From Chrysopilus asiliformis (lineage: Eukaryota; Arthropoda; Insecta; Diptera; Rhagionidae): a stretch of DNA of 64,000 nucleotides. The notes under the pieces are model-generated. The model ran no database searches and was not told the DNA's origin. It saw nothing but the letters and a program-made list of their open reading frames with translations. The DNA lies in NCBI GenBank assembly GCA_964034945.1, contig OZ035964.1, forward strand, positions 4,352,895 to 4,416,894, in the 5' to 3' direction. Positions within the stretch are counted from its first letter, which is position 1, and each line of letters begins with the position of its first letter. Shown piece after piece: positions 44,777 through 55,882 of the stretch. The position numbers were made by a program, and so were the translations under genes.

Positions 44777-45160
44777 TGCTACATTTACACGAATGACAAA
44801 TTTGTCATTTTTTTCTTGTCATTATGTTAATTCCCGTGTAAATGGCATAATTTTTGTAATTTTTTCTGTCAGAAAATGTCAATCTCTCATAAAAGAATGA
44901 ACTTGTCCATTCTTTTATGCCAGATTGTCATTCGTGCAAACGCAATATTAGTTATGACAAAAGTTGAATACTACAGTTGTCATAACTAATATTGCGTTTG
45001 CACGAATGACAATCTGGCATAAAAGAATGGACAAGTTCATTCTTTTATGAGAGATTGACATTTTCTGACAGAAAAAATTACAAAAATTATGCCATTTACA
45101 CGGGAATTAACATAATGACAAGAAAAAAATGACAAATCTGTCATCCGTGTAAACGTAGCA
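44777..45160. mobile_element. 384-bp foldback element inserted in a microsatellite
   Basis: The outer ends TGCTACATTTACACGAATGA and the inverse (TCATCCGTGTAAACGTAGCA) are flanked by TCA on each side (44774-44776, 45161-45163). The arms of about 175 bp are almost perfectly complementary. The turn is at about 44960-44980. No coding capacity. Interruption of the CTCTCAATCTGTCAGT array proves insertion. Confidence 0.9.
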
Positions 45161-45162
45161 TC

Positions 45163-45400
45163 AGTCTCTAAATCTGTCAGTCTCTCAATCTGCCAGTCTC
45201 TAAATCTGTCAGTCTCTCAATCTGCCAGTCTCTCAATCTGTCTGTCTCTCAATCTGTCAGTCTCTAAATCTGTCAGTCTCTCAATCTGCCAGTCTCTCAA
45301 TCTGTCTGTCTCTCAATCTGTCAGTCTCTCAATCTGCCAGTCTCTAAATCTGTCAGTCTCTCAACCTGTCAGTTCTGCCAGTTCTGCCAGTTCTGTCCGT
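45163..45400. repeat. 16-bp-type microsatellite, right part
   Basis: Continuation of the array at 44502-44775 beyond the inserted foldback element, same units and register, running into a TC dinucleotide tract. Confidence 0.92.
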
Positions 45401-45780
45401 TCGTCTCTCTCTCTCTCTCTCTCTCTATCTCTGTCTGACAGTTTTGTGAGTTCTCTTTGTCTGTCAGTTCTCTCAGTCTGTATCAGAAAATAATAGAGCT
45501 AGACCTATTACATGGGTGTCCTTGGTCCTAGAGTGGAGTGATCCCGGAAATCCGTTAACCGCAAATAAACAAAATGGCGGCTTTTTAATAATCGCAATTT
45601 AGTTTTTTGTGATTTATTTCGAAACTACTCTTTTTTCATCAGTCTTATGTATGATAAAAGTTAAACACAGTAAAGTTTCCTACACCTTTGCCTTTTACTA
45701 GATCTCAATATTTTAAATCGGTATCGAGATATACCGTTATTCAAATAAATCAGTTTTTTTGCGATTTTCTCCAAAACTAA

Positions 45781-47329
45781 TAATTTCTGAGTAAACTGCG
45801 TTGCAGGCAAAAATTGTTGGGTTTTAAGACGGTTTTTTTAGCCTGTGTCTTTTTGTCCTCCTAAAAGTAAGCAATTTTTGAGTTTTCGATTTTTTTATAG
45901 AAAAAATGATCCGATCGCAACGAACCAGACACGAAAATTAATTATTTCGACGAGTAGAATAAAATTCGTCTCGATCGGTCCAGTACTTCTGTCAAAAAGT
46001 TTAAAAAATCCTTGAAAAGGAATTGCATACTTTTAGGCGACCAAAAAACTCAGAGGGATGCCTTTTTTGCACAAAGTCTGGGTCGCTGATTACGAATCCG
46101 TTGAAGATCCAGGATGGCTTACGAAAGGCATTGAAAAATCGCAATAATTTCGGGGAAATTTTTTGTTGGCCTTTATTTTGTTTGGGAATTTTTTTTGTGT
46201 GAATTTTTTTTTCTTTGAAAATTTGCTAGTGTGAAAGTTTTTACAAATGTTGATCAAAATGGAACCACAATGTGGTGTTGGTGGTATTCTCGAAGTGGTC
46301 GCTTTTTATTAGACAACTTTTGGTTAAAATATGGTTGGTTTTGCGATTTATTGAAGCCTGGAAATTTGATAAGTGACAGCCACTATTACTTGGCACCTGA
46401 CTCCATTCCATCCCAGTCAAATTTGTCGTCTTCATAAAATCTCTCGCGGTCACTACATTTGCTCGCTTCGCATTGCATCGCATTGCGGGGCATTGGGAAT
46501 TCTGCGTCGCGGCGATCGGTTTTGGTTCGGGGTCTATTGACTCATGAAAGTGAAATTCGGTGTTCAGTTGATGATTCGTGTTTTATAATCAATGCCACCT
46601 TTCGGTTTCGGTTAACAATGTGATGCTTCACCTGGGAAAATTATCATCAAAGTTCTTCGGATCTTTTTCTTCCATTCAATGTGAGGTTTTTTTTCTTTCT
46701 TCTATTTTTATGGTTTTTTTTCTGTGTCACTTCTTTGGGATTATTTCACTTTTTCATTTCAATTAACTCAAGAATTTACGTCGATATTTCAAAAAGGAAC
46801 GAAAAATAATGAATCGCCTTGAAAATGCCATAAGAAACCGGTAAAAAAAAGTGGCAAAACACAAAAACGTGACAAAATTCTATGATGTAATATTATTTAT
46901 GAAAAAAAATGCTAATTTAACCTGCCCGACCATATTTTACGCATTTATCGAGCTTAACTTGTTTCTAAATCTGGTTTTTAATTTTTTATAATTATTATTA
47001 GTTATTTTATTTTGAATTTAATTCTTTTGATATTCTCTGTTCTTATAGATGGTTTTTTTTAATATCCGATATTTATCACATTTTTAAACTCTATATAGGA
47101 ATATATTAGATTTAGTATACCGTTTGCAACGCATCGAACCAATCGTCGGACACAAAAATCAACTACGCCATTTTAATTTCCATATGCCTGTCCGTCTGCC
47201 AGTCTGTCTTTTTGTCAGTTTGTCTGTCTTCCAGTTTGTCTATCTGTCTGTGAACACCATAACCTTCAAAAGAATTAAGCTGAAATTTTGTACAGTTGCG
47301 ATCCTCATAAATAGTAAGTGAAAATTCCA
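45781..47329. other. non-coding stretch with short repeat words
   Basis: 'actgcgttgcaggcaaaaat' (45795) is family F-like. 'gggtcgctgattacgaatcc' (46080) resembles an arm of the foldback at 41.6 kb. A degenerate GTCT run is at about 47187-47250. No gene recognised. Confidence 0.4.
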
Positions 47330-48020
47330 TTTTTCGTGACACATCTCCACCTCTGCACCGTCCAAACCATTAGCGATATCGGAAAACGAACAACGGATTC
47401 TTAAACTTGTCCCACAATTGGCGTGGTGCGGCAGCGGCGCGGCGCGGCGCGGTTAGCTCAGAGCGGCAGGGCGACAGCCGCAGTCATTTTTAAACCGAAA
47501 TTACGCGGCGCGGTTGCAGCTCTATTTGTGTTCTCATAACCTCAAAATCGCAGAAAATTTGAAGATTATTAATTTTTCCGTTTCATTTTCCGTTTCGAAT
47601 GCGTTTTCAAAGTTCTTTTCCATCTTTTTACTTGATAAAAATATTTGCAACAACACTCAGAAAACATAAACAACTGTCACCGCTTCCAACCGCGTCCGAA
47701 AGTAGAAACTAGACCTACTCTTCGCGGTGCCGCGCGGCTGCCGCGCTTGGTCACCGCGCAATTATAAACCAACTCATATAAACCTATAGTTTCTACTACC
47801 ATCTGTCACCGCGCCGCGTCGCGCCGCTTTGCGCGTAATTGTGGGACAAGCTTTAATCAGAGGTCAGAAAAACCCCCCTGTGCCAAGTTTCAAAAAAATC
47901 GGAGGAATGTCAGAAAATTGAAGAAATCACAAGGGGTACCCCTATACTTTTTTTAAGGACGAAAAATTGAAGTCCTCCGATCGGGATGAAATTCAGAATT
48001 CAGGGGTTACCGAAAATTTT
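47330..48020 (+). repeat. interspersed family A, copy 4, interrupted
   Basis: 'gcaccgtccaaaccattagc' to 'caacggattcTTAA' (47355-47404) resumes at 'TTAAtcagaggtcagaaaaa' (47853 on), then 'aaggacgaaaaattgaag' and 'cgatcgggatgaaattca'. The 448-bp insertion between is described separately. Confidence 0.85.
47405..47852. mobile_element. 448-bp TIR element with exact TTAA duplication
   Basis: TTAA at 47401-47404 and 47853-47856 flanks ends ACTTGTCCCACAATTG... and ...TAATTGTGGGACAAGCT (TIR about 14-15 bp). The uninterrupted site 'attcTTAAtcagag' is preserved in family A copies at 11578, 17361 and 42760. This shows that TTAA was duplicated on insertion, as with piggyBac. GC-rich subterminal repeats (gcggcgcggcgcgg; ccgcgccgcgtcgcgccg) at both ends. 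No transposase frame, so non-autonomous. Confidence 0.9.
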
Positions 48021-48154
48021 TGGGTTTCGAGATGAATTCTTCTTAAGTGAATAAGAAAATACAACAGTAGATTGCGGAATTCCGGGACAAAAATTCAGTT
48101 TCCTGGACGCCAGATCGATCTCCGTTTATGTTTCACTGAAGAGTTTCATTTTTT

Positions 48155-48372
48155 TTGGTTGTCAAGAAAGCCGATTTCTAACCGGAATAAAAACGAAGAT
48201 CACGAAAGCGGCCATTATTCGAGAACGAAAAATAAAATCAGCTCAAATTCTAAAATTTTGAGGGGGGCCTAAATTTTGCCAATCTTCCAACAAGATGCAG
48301 AAATTATAGCCAATACTCTTGCAAATTGAAAACAGAATTGAATTTTCTTTAAGATTATGGAAATATAAAAAT
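48155..48372 (+). repeat. interspersed family G, copy 1
   Basis: About 218 bp ('aagaaagccgatttctaacc', 'ccaacaagatgcagaaat', 'ttctttaagattatggaaat') repeated in the same orientation at 50428-50642. Confidence 0.85.
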
Positions 48373-48968
48373 CCACACGCAAATGTCGTTGCATCTGCCG
48401 TTAGTTAAAAGCCTGGCATGACTTTGACATGGGATCGGGTTACATCAACGAGCATTCATTGAAATCCATCGGTAGATTGAATCCCCCCACCGCCTCCACC
48501 AATCGCGCTTTTTTTGTGGACCTTTTTCACCTTTTCTGCTGTTGGGTAATTTTTCTAATATTGCTGATGCATCTTCGGTTAAACCTGAGATGCACTTTGA
48601 TATTTTTTGTTGTTGCTATTTTGCTTTTTTTAACAAAATAAAATAAATGTCAGCCGATGAATTTCTAATTCCTCTCTTTATCCGATCGTGCATCGTCTTT
48701 ATAGTTGATCAAATATCAAATTGACAGGCGATTCAAGAATAAGTTTTTATTATTTTACTCTCTTATACGCAGTGCAGGAGTTTAAAACGTATTGTAATAG
48801 TAAGAAAAAATGCCCTGCAAAGAATGAGTGGGGCAAAAAGTGCCACAGAATCAACAAACATCAAAAACTATATTATTTTTCACATAGCATGGCTTTCTTA
48901 TACAAAATCTATATCTCTCTACGTCTAAATTTACCATGATAATCCAAAAAAAAAATTTAAAAAAGAAT
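48373..48968. other. non-coding stretch, nothing recognised
   Basis: Short open frames at 48429-48641 and 48721-48939 lack domains or splice support. Confidence 0.35.
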
Positions 48969-49460
48969 CAGGGTATTCACAATCCTCTTTTAATTTTCGG
49001 TATTCGGTATTTTCGGTAATATTAAAAGACTGAAAATACTCTGCTGTGAACATCCCACAGCACAGATTTGAGAACAGCGCTTTTATTTGATACGTGACCA
49101 AATCATGAACTGCAAATTTGATTGTAAAATATGTCACATACCTTTAAATCCATGTTTGATGTATTCTTTTGAATTTCTATTGTGGCAACGGCTATCAAAA
49201 TTGAAAAAAATTGCAGTCCGATGAGATAACCAGCGAAAAAATTTGACAACTAAAAACATTACTAGCGCCACTCGCGGTTGATTCTTGATACCGAATACCG
49301 AGGCTGAAAAACACGACTCGAGGCATCTCTACAATTACCGAATCCGGTAATTCATTTTTACATGAACCAAGTTACCATCTCGGTAAAAATCTGTTAAATT
49401 TGACTGAATTACCGAGCGGTAAATTTACCCGCAATTTAAAAGACGACTGTGAATACCCTG
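48969..49460. mobile_element. 492-bp TIR element
   Basis: Left end CAGGGTATTCACAATCCTCT then TTTAA. The right end is the inverse (...TTAAAAGACGACTGTGAATA then CCCTG). Subterminal 'ggtattcggtattttcggta' and 'taccgagcggtaaatttacc' also pair loosely. CAGGG termini are seen in several cut-and-paste superfamilies, but no clear target duplication is visible, so the class is open. No transposase. Confidence 0.75.
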
Positions 49461-50261
49461 ATTATTTTGATGGCGGTAAAAGATAGCGGACAAAGTAAGA
49501 CACAATTTTTCGGAAAATGTTGTTCTCTTTAATTAATATCATATAGTGAGCTCCAGAAAAACCGTTAGTTTTCTAGAAAATCCAAAAAAAAAAATACTTT
49601 TTTGAAATAACGGTATATTTCGATGACGGTTTGAGCAATTCGATAACTATTTCAAGACAAATGTGTAGGAAATTTTATAGTCTTCAACTTTTAGTCAATT
49701 GTTTTTCTCAATGCTTTTTAAAAGCTTTTATTTAGCTTTCTTTCATATTTGTCTGTCTGGCTATCTGTCTGTCAGGATCAAATCTTGTAATCTAATTTTG
49801 ACCCACTTCCACTTACCCGTTTGACTTGAAATTTTGCACACATACGTAAGTCCGATGACAATACAATATTTTCTTTACTTCGTCCTTGTACGGATAAAAG
49901 AAGGTCCTGTACGGATAACGTGGAGGAAAACCACAAATTTTCCGGGTAAAAATCTCACCTGGTGGTTTTTGGGGTCGCTGAATCCGATTCTGGCATTAGA
50001 AAATCCGTAAGGATAACGGAAAGTTCTGTTAGGACAACGTGATTATCCTTTTCTTCAAATTCTCCCCGAAAAAAATCTCATCTGGGGATTTGAAAAAGAC
50101 TGTAAGGATATCTTAAAAGGCAAGTACTTATCTTCAAAGATCAGAAAGCATATAAGCGTGATGAAAAACCAGACATTTTGGATTTTTAGTCATGCTAATC
50201 AAATACAAAATGACTAAAAAGGATAAAGTTGAAAAAAAAAAACTTAAAAAAACAATTTTTA
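49461..50261. other. fragments of families C and microsatellite-border repeats
   Basis: 'gcggtaaaagatagcggac' and 'aataacggtatatttcgatg' (49475-49640) belong to the family C neighbourhood. 'ttaaaagcttttatttagct' plus 'ttctttcatatttgtctgtc' (49716-49760) is the inverse of the border of the 12-bp array at 19.7 kb. Confidence 0.45.
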
Positions 50262-50410
50262 AAAAAAAGCTTTTATTTGGAAAAAATGTACTAAAAAGGA
50301 AAAAAATAATTTTTGGTTGGTGTGTATCAGAAATAAAAGCGAGATAAATATTTTTTTGATGCACAAGTTTTTTTTTACTTTTTTAGTACATTTTTTTAAA
50401 TAAAATCTTT
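50262..50410. mobile_element. foldback/MITE-like element, copy 2
   Basis: 'gcttttatttggaaaaaatg', 'tactaaaaaggaaaaaaat' and 'tgtgtatcagaaataaaagc' match the left arm at 9655-9735. The right end 'ttttagtacatttttttaaa' then 'taaaatct' closes the inverted arms. The right arm is shorter than in copy 1. Confidence 0.7.
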
Positions 50411-50427
50411 TTAGAAATATATCAGAT

Positions 50428-50642
50428 TTTTAAGAAAGTCGATTTCTAACCGGAATAACAACGAAGCTCACGAAAGCGACCATTAGTCGATCACGAAAAA
50501 TAAAATTGGTAATATAAAAAATAAAATTAGTAATTCTAACATTTTGAGGAGGCCTAAATCTCGCCAATTTTCCAACAAGATGCAGAAATGACTCTTACAA
50601 ATTGAACATAGAATTGATTTTCTTTGAGATTATGGGAATATA
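50428..50642 (+). repeat. interspersed family G, copy 2
   Basis: Same sequence order as 48155-48372, with a small internal duplication of 'aaaataaaattagtaat' near 50500-50535. Confidence 0.85.
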
Positions 50643-50689
50643 AATATTTTTACTTTCTTCTACGGAGTATAATAAAGTATTGTATTCAT

Positions 50690-51530
50690 GAAAAATTTCG
50701 ACCTCTTAATTTTGCCAAAAAACATTTCCCGATCACTCCTGAGTCGATTGGAGCATTATTACAAAAATGTCTTTCTGTCTGTCAGTCTGTCAGTCTGTCA
50801 GTCTGTCAGTCTGTCTGTCAGTCTGTCTGTCAGTCTGTCTGTCAGTCTGTCTGTCAGTCTGTCTGTCAGTCTGTCTGTCAGTCTGTCTGTCTGTCAGTCT
50901 GTCTGTCAGTCTGTCTGTCAGTCTGTGTACAAGATTTCTCAAAAACTAATAGAGCTAGCGCCATGAAATTTTATAGGCATATTGGGTCCTGAAATGGGAC
51001 GATCCTATCAACTTTTGGTGGAAATCCGTTAACCGGAAGTATCCAAAATGGCGGTTTTTCAAAAATCGCAATTTCGTTTTTCTACGCGTTTTTTAGTGGC
51101 CTTAAGTATGACAAAACTTGGAGAAAATAAAATTTCCCACACTTTTGTCTTTAGCTATAATTCGATATCTCCACCTGTTATCGAGATAAACTGTTATTTC
51201 CAAAAAAAACAGTTTTTTGCGATTATCTCGAAAACTAACGGGTTTTTGCTGACTGAATGTATGAAGTGAATTAATGAGAATGGCATTCTGCACAATTTTG
51301 TTTCTTACCGTTATCCGTTATCTTTTACCGTTATTGAGATATTTTCATTAATATGTAGAAAATCATATTTTTGCGAATAATTTGCAAACTAACGGTTTTT
51401 CGACAAATCAGTTAAAAGAATAATTAAAGACGTTAACATTTTCTACATTTTTGCCATTTACCGTAAATTGATATCTTTTACCGTTCTCAAGTTATCTCAA
51501 ATTTTGTACGTTTTTGATATTTTTGAATAA
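50690..51530 (+). repeat. interspersed family C copy with internal microsatellite
   Basis: Left part 'cgacctcttaattttgcc' and 'gagtcgattggagcatt', GTCTGTCA array at 50772-50926, right part 'actaatagagctagcgcc', 'aaccggaagtatccaaaatg', 'gcggtttttcaaaaatcgc' and 'gttatcgagataaactgtt'. Direct orientation, matching 44340-45780. Confidence 0.8.
50772..50926. repeat. (GTCTGTCA)-type microsatellite
   Basis: About 155 bp of GTCA/GTCT tetramers, mostly a 12-bp GTCTGTCTGTCA period. It is open in three frames and not coding. Confidence 0.95.
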
Positions 51531-52639
51531 ATCAAGAATTTATTGGGAGGTCGTCTTAGGTTGACAACGGGACAGGGCACTAGCGTAAATTGCGCAGGGT
51601 CGTAGATTTTGTAGAAGAAAGTTTTGTGTTGACCACAACTGATATTTTTTGATACAAAAGCACCCAAAAAAATAAGAGCTTTTAAGAAAAATATTTCTTT
51701 CTCGATTATTTTTCAAGTTTATTCTGTGGATTTTCGTTAAAAAAAAACTTGTGCACAAAAAACGTTAATCCGGCAACGACGGGCATGCTACATAGCTAGT
51801 TTTTTTATTAAAATAATAAAATCCCATCAAACATACATAATTGCGTGTTGCATTTTGCATGATTTTAAATCTTGTTTGAAAAAAAAAATACTTGCCACAG
51901 TCGAGGCACTTTGAACTCAGCAAGTTTGGACCTTCGCCCAACGATGCTGTCTGTCAGCGATCTTTTCATGCCGCCATAGTCGTGCGTTTAGTTTTTTTCT
52001 ACCCCGCCAGGGGTCAATTAATTTAGGCTGTTAAGGCGGTTACCAAACATCTCTGGTTCACCGTACGCCGAAAGCCACGACGATCGATAAATGATGATTA
52101 TGTCAAGGAACTAATTTTGTTTTATTATTAAAAAAAAAATATTCAACAAAAAAAAATTTAACGAATAATTTGGTTTTGTTTTTTGATTGGTTTTTCCGTA
52201 ATCGATTGTGATTTTTAGTTTCATTGAATGTGATTTTTTTAAATATTGTTTTTGAAAATGAAAACCGTATGTTTTGTCGTCGTCTTCCGAAATAAATCCA
52301 TGTGACAGACATTACACCATGGCCATCAGATGAAATTCAAAACAAATAAATTCATGTCAATGACTTATGTTTGACGATCATAAAAATATATTCATCGCTT
52401 TTGTCACTATAAAAATAGTTGTGCGGAAGAGATTTCCTCTAGATTTTTATCTGCACGGTCGGTGTTTATAAAAATTATGTCTTAGCAATAATGTGTCTTA
52501 TAGAATACATCTACGAACTAACATATTCACCGAAATATTTTTGACATTGCTAAAAACTCTTCACCATCTCCACTTGCAATTCCAAATTTGCAAAAACAAA
52601 CTCTACTGCGGCTGGGATTTGCTGTAGATTCCGTGTTGG
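51531..52639. other. non-coding stretch, nothing recognised
   Basis: Includes a repeat-poor block at about 51900-52500. No domain-bearing frame. Confidence 0.35.
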
Positions 52640-52995
52640 GGATGCTATGTTTTCAAAATACAAGAAAAAATGCGCCGCAGGCAAATTTTTTTGAAATAAA
52701 CATTTCACTATTGAAAATTATGTACTGAAATGTGCCGCAGGCGAATTTTCCCCAATAAAACTACGCTAGGGGCAGTAATTTTTTGGAAAAATGCATTATA
52801 GGCAGTCATTGCTGAGAAAACTGCGCCGCAGGCGAAAATGTTTGAGCTTTGAGATGATTTTTTTTGGTGATTAAGAAATTATAACTCTAGATTGCACAAT
52901 TCCTTGGGAGAAAAGTTTAGTTTCCGGGACGGTGGCTGGGCCAATATGCCTAGAACCGGGACTGTCCCCATGCAATTCCGGGACGTATGGCCACC
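52640..52995 (+). repeat. interspersed family F
   Basis: Four successive words of the type TGCGCCGCAGGCAAATTTT, TGTGCCGCAGGCGAATTTT and CTGCGCCGCAGGCGAAAAT, spaced 60-120 bp. They are followed by 'agtttccgggacggtgg' and 'ggactgtccccatgcaattc'. The most complete plus-strand copy besides 61255-61530. Confidence 0.78.
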
Positions 52996-54679
52996 GTATC
53001 TTACCGAAACTTTAAATGGTGTTTACAGTAGAAATTCAAATATGGTTCACATGAGTTAATTCTCTTCAAATTTACGCATTTTACCAAAGGTGTACTTAAG
53101 TGGCAGATGATTGTGTGCTTAAATTACACAAGAAATCGCATCTAGTGTTAATCAAAGAGAAATTTCTTCTGCTCCGCTGCGCGCGCTTACAACAATTTGA
53201 TCAAACATTACCCTAAATCGTTTATGAATTTTTTTTTTCTTCTTCTTCCATGTATCTATGAGTGTATCTATCGATTTTACACATTTTTTTTTATTCACCA
53301 AACTGTCGTTGGCTTCAGTTCGCGATTATTTAACTTTAATTGCTTTGCATAAATAATTTTTGAGGAATCGTGTTTAATATCCACGATCGACTACTCCCCG
53401 ATGACTTTGTCAACATTTTATATATTTTTTAAACTGGACTTTATTTAAATAATAAACAAGAAAAGTAGAAAAAAATCGCATATCAAATTGCAATTTAAAT
53501 GAAGACTTTCTCGTAACTAATAAAATTATGTGTATGTGTAAAAAATTATTTAATGTACATAATTTCTGCCTTGGGGGGGTTGAAAACCATCAAATATTAT
53601 GCGATTAAATCCCTTGAGTGCGATGAAAATTAATAAATTTTTTGTTCAAAAAATTAACATTTTATTCGCATCTTTTCGGGGCAAAACTGTATCTGTTTGG
53701 GCATTTTTTTTTTAAATAAGAGACTGCTTTTTGTTTGGCGAAAAAAACTCACGTTTGCATCTGCAATAATCGAATTTTTATATTGGAAAGGAGACCAAAA
53801 TCAATTTTACAAATTTCAATTAGAAAATCATCCAGGCAGGGGGGTTTTTTTTGTCTCTCCGCCGAAACTTTGACATGTTTTTTTTTGAATTTTACAATTT
53901 TAACACATGGCTTACGTATACGCACTATATTAGGTTGTCGATAAGTTATAGTAGAATGAGGAAATAAATATCGTCGTCAGAAGTGCTGCGTGAAAGGACG
54001 TAAAAAACAGTTTTATGTGAACAACGTAAAAAACGTAAAAAATGTAAAGCACGTCAACAACGTAAAAAACGTGTAGAAAAGCGGTAAGACCTGGGTCATC
54101 GCTTTCAATTAGGCACACCGCTATTACCGCTAGTATTCAGTAAATTTTGTTAAATCTGGTCCATCAGAGTCAAAGGTCATCGCATCACTAGCGCCAGTTG
54201 GTGAAAACGGGAATTTGGCGACGGCCAGATCAGCCAGCCTAGAGAGCCTGTAATCTATAGAGTGGACAATCGCATTGAATTAACTGTCCTACTGAGTATT
54301 GAGTGAGGACAGTCTATTTACTTCGATTAGAACAGTATATTAGGCCAGTTAGAACAGTTTTCTCTCTTCACAAGACTAGACCAGTCGGTAAACTTATTTT
54401 TTTCAATCTATTAAAGCAACTATTAGTTTCCCATTTCTTTTTTTTGATACCTCAGACATGAGTTTTTTATTTATTTTAACTAATTTCAGCGATTTTGGCA
54501 ATTTTCAAAGATTTTCACGCCCTTTTATCAGTCAAAAACAGTTTTTGAACTCGGATCTCAATCCTTTTCACTTTCAATAGTGAATTGTTATTTGTAGATG
54601 CTTTTGAATACCTAGAATTTTGTCATTTTTGCACATGCGTGTAAAATAAAAAGTATATAAAGTAAATTATATGAGAGGA
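52996..54679. other. non-coding stretch, nothing recognised
   Basis: AT-rich, with a local cluster of 'aacgtaaaaaacgt' words at about 54000-54075. No gene recognised. Confidence 0.35.
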
Positions 54680-55060
54680 AAGATAAAATTTTCATTAAAA
54701 AGCCATTTGAATGGGGGAAGGAGGAAGGAGGAAGGAGGAAGGAGGAAGGAATGGTCCGATTTTGCCCATTTAAGAATTTAGCCTTGCTACAAGAAACTCA
54801 ACTATAAAAAATTTCATGTCTGTAGCTCAATCCTTTCGGTAGTTATGGTGTTCACGGACAGACAGATGGTCAAACGGACAGACGAATGGATGGACAGACG
54901 AATGGATGGACAGACAGACAGGCTGCTGACGGACGGGCAGACGCACGAACAGACGGACGGATAAACGAATGAACGGACGGACAGACGGACGGGCTAACGG
55001 AGGGACAGACATACAGGCGAAAATCGAAATCTTTTGTCACATAAAACACCCTGGTGTAAT
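54680..55060 (-). repeat. microsatellite pair with dispersed-repeat tail
   Basis: GGAAGGA repeats at 54715-54750. After about 100 bp comes the inverted GTCC/GTCT microsatellite (GGACAGACGAATGGATGGAC type) at 54854-55012. The sequence between (tgcccatttaagaatttagc...catgtctgtagctcaatcc) is the inverse of the tail beside the microsatellites at 35.0 and 42.5 kb. Confidence 0.7.
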
Positions 55061-55737
55061 TTGGTGCTTTCCAAAAGTTATACTAATTTTAATATGACTC
55101 TTACATAGACGAGAAAAAAATTAATAGAAAAAAGTCCATCTTATGTAGTAAAAATGACGTTCGCGTTATCCGTCTTACTCAGGTTCATTTTGTATAGGGT
55201 TGCCATCCCGTCCTCTTTTCCCCCGAACGCCGTCCTATTTAAGGGCGCCCGGAGGTATTTTTGTTTTTACGAATGAGCCAGGAAAATATTGCCCTATGGA
55301 GAAAAGCAGTGTCCCAGACACATTCGAAAAATTCCTCCGCGGACGTCTTAAATGTACCAAATATCTGGATAAAAGAGGACGGGATAGCAATCCTAATTTT
55401 GTAACAAAAGCATCTTCAAAATCACTTGATTTTTTAAAGTGTTCGACTTATACAGGTTTCATTGTATAATATAATATTTTTAAAATGAAAAGTCGAATTT
55501 ATAAATTTCTCACAAATTTAAACGAAAAATTCACTCGCATCGCCAGAAATGTGTTTTTTGTGTGTCCCCAAATGATGCCGGCTATCCCGTATTGGGAACC
55601 ACTGATTACTGGTCCTTTGCATCAACGAAATTTAAGAAGTAAAGCTCGACCTAAGTTTTTTTTAATTCCAAGAAGAATTTTTAGAGTTAAGCTGGATTAG
55701 CCTAATTTTTTTTTTTTAAATAGTGCAAACTGGCCTT
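55061..55737. other. non-coding stretch with degenerate family F words
   Basis: 'gttgccatcccgtcctcttt', 'tcctatttaagggcgcccgg' and 'tgccggctatcccgtattgg' recall the 'cccgga' repeats. The two small open frames (55200-55469, 55485-55700) lie in this material. Confidence 0.35.
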
Positions 55738-55882
55738 AAGTCCTATTCAGACTCACGATTTCGATTACGATTGAACTTCCTCAACCAATGAGATCAAAGC
55801 TCTCAGCGATAGGGATATGAAAGCTTTGTTCTCATTGATCGAGAAAGCTCAATCGTAATTGCAAACGATTCTTAGAGGATTA
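55738..55882. mobile_element. small foldback/MITE-like element
   Basis: Left 'cgattacgattgaacttcct' and 'caaccaatgagatcaaagct' pair with right 'agctttgttctcattgatcg' and 'agaaagctcaatcgtaattg'. Imperfect arms of about 65 bp over 145 bp. End points and target duplication are not certain. Confidence 0.6.

Larger units (their letters stand above)
44340..45780 (+). repeat. interspersed family C copy with long internal microsatellite
   Basis: Left flank 'gctcgatcaaagggaagagg' and 'cgacctcttaatttagcc...gagtcgattggag'. Then a CTCTCAATCTGTCAGT array (44502-44775 and 45163-45400), a TC run (about 45402-45427), and the right flank 'taatagagctagacctatt', 'aaaatggcggctttttaat' and 'tcgatat/gagatataccgtt'. 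The array is split by an inserted foldback element. Confidence 0.75.

Noticed and set aside
44469..44900. 143-codon open frame of SLNLSVSQSVSLSIC type
   Set aside because: Runs through a 16-bp-type microsatellite and into an inserted foldback element. No coding signal.
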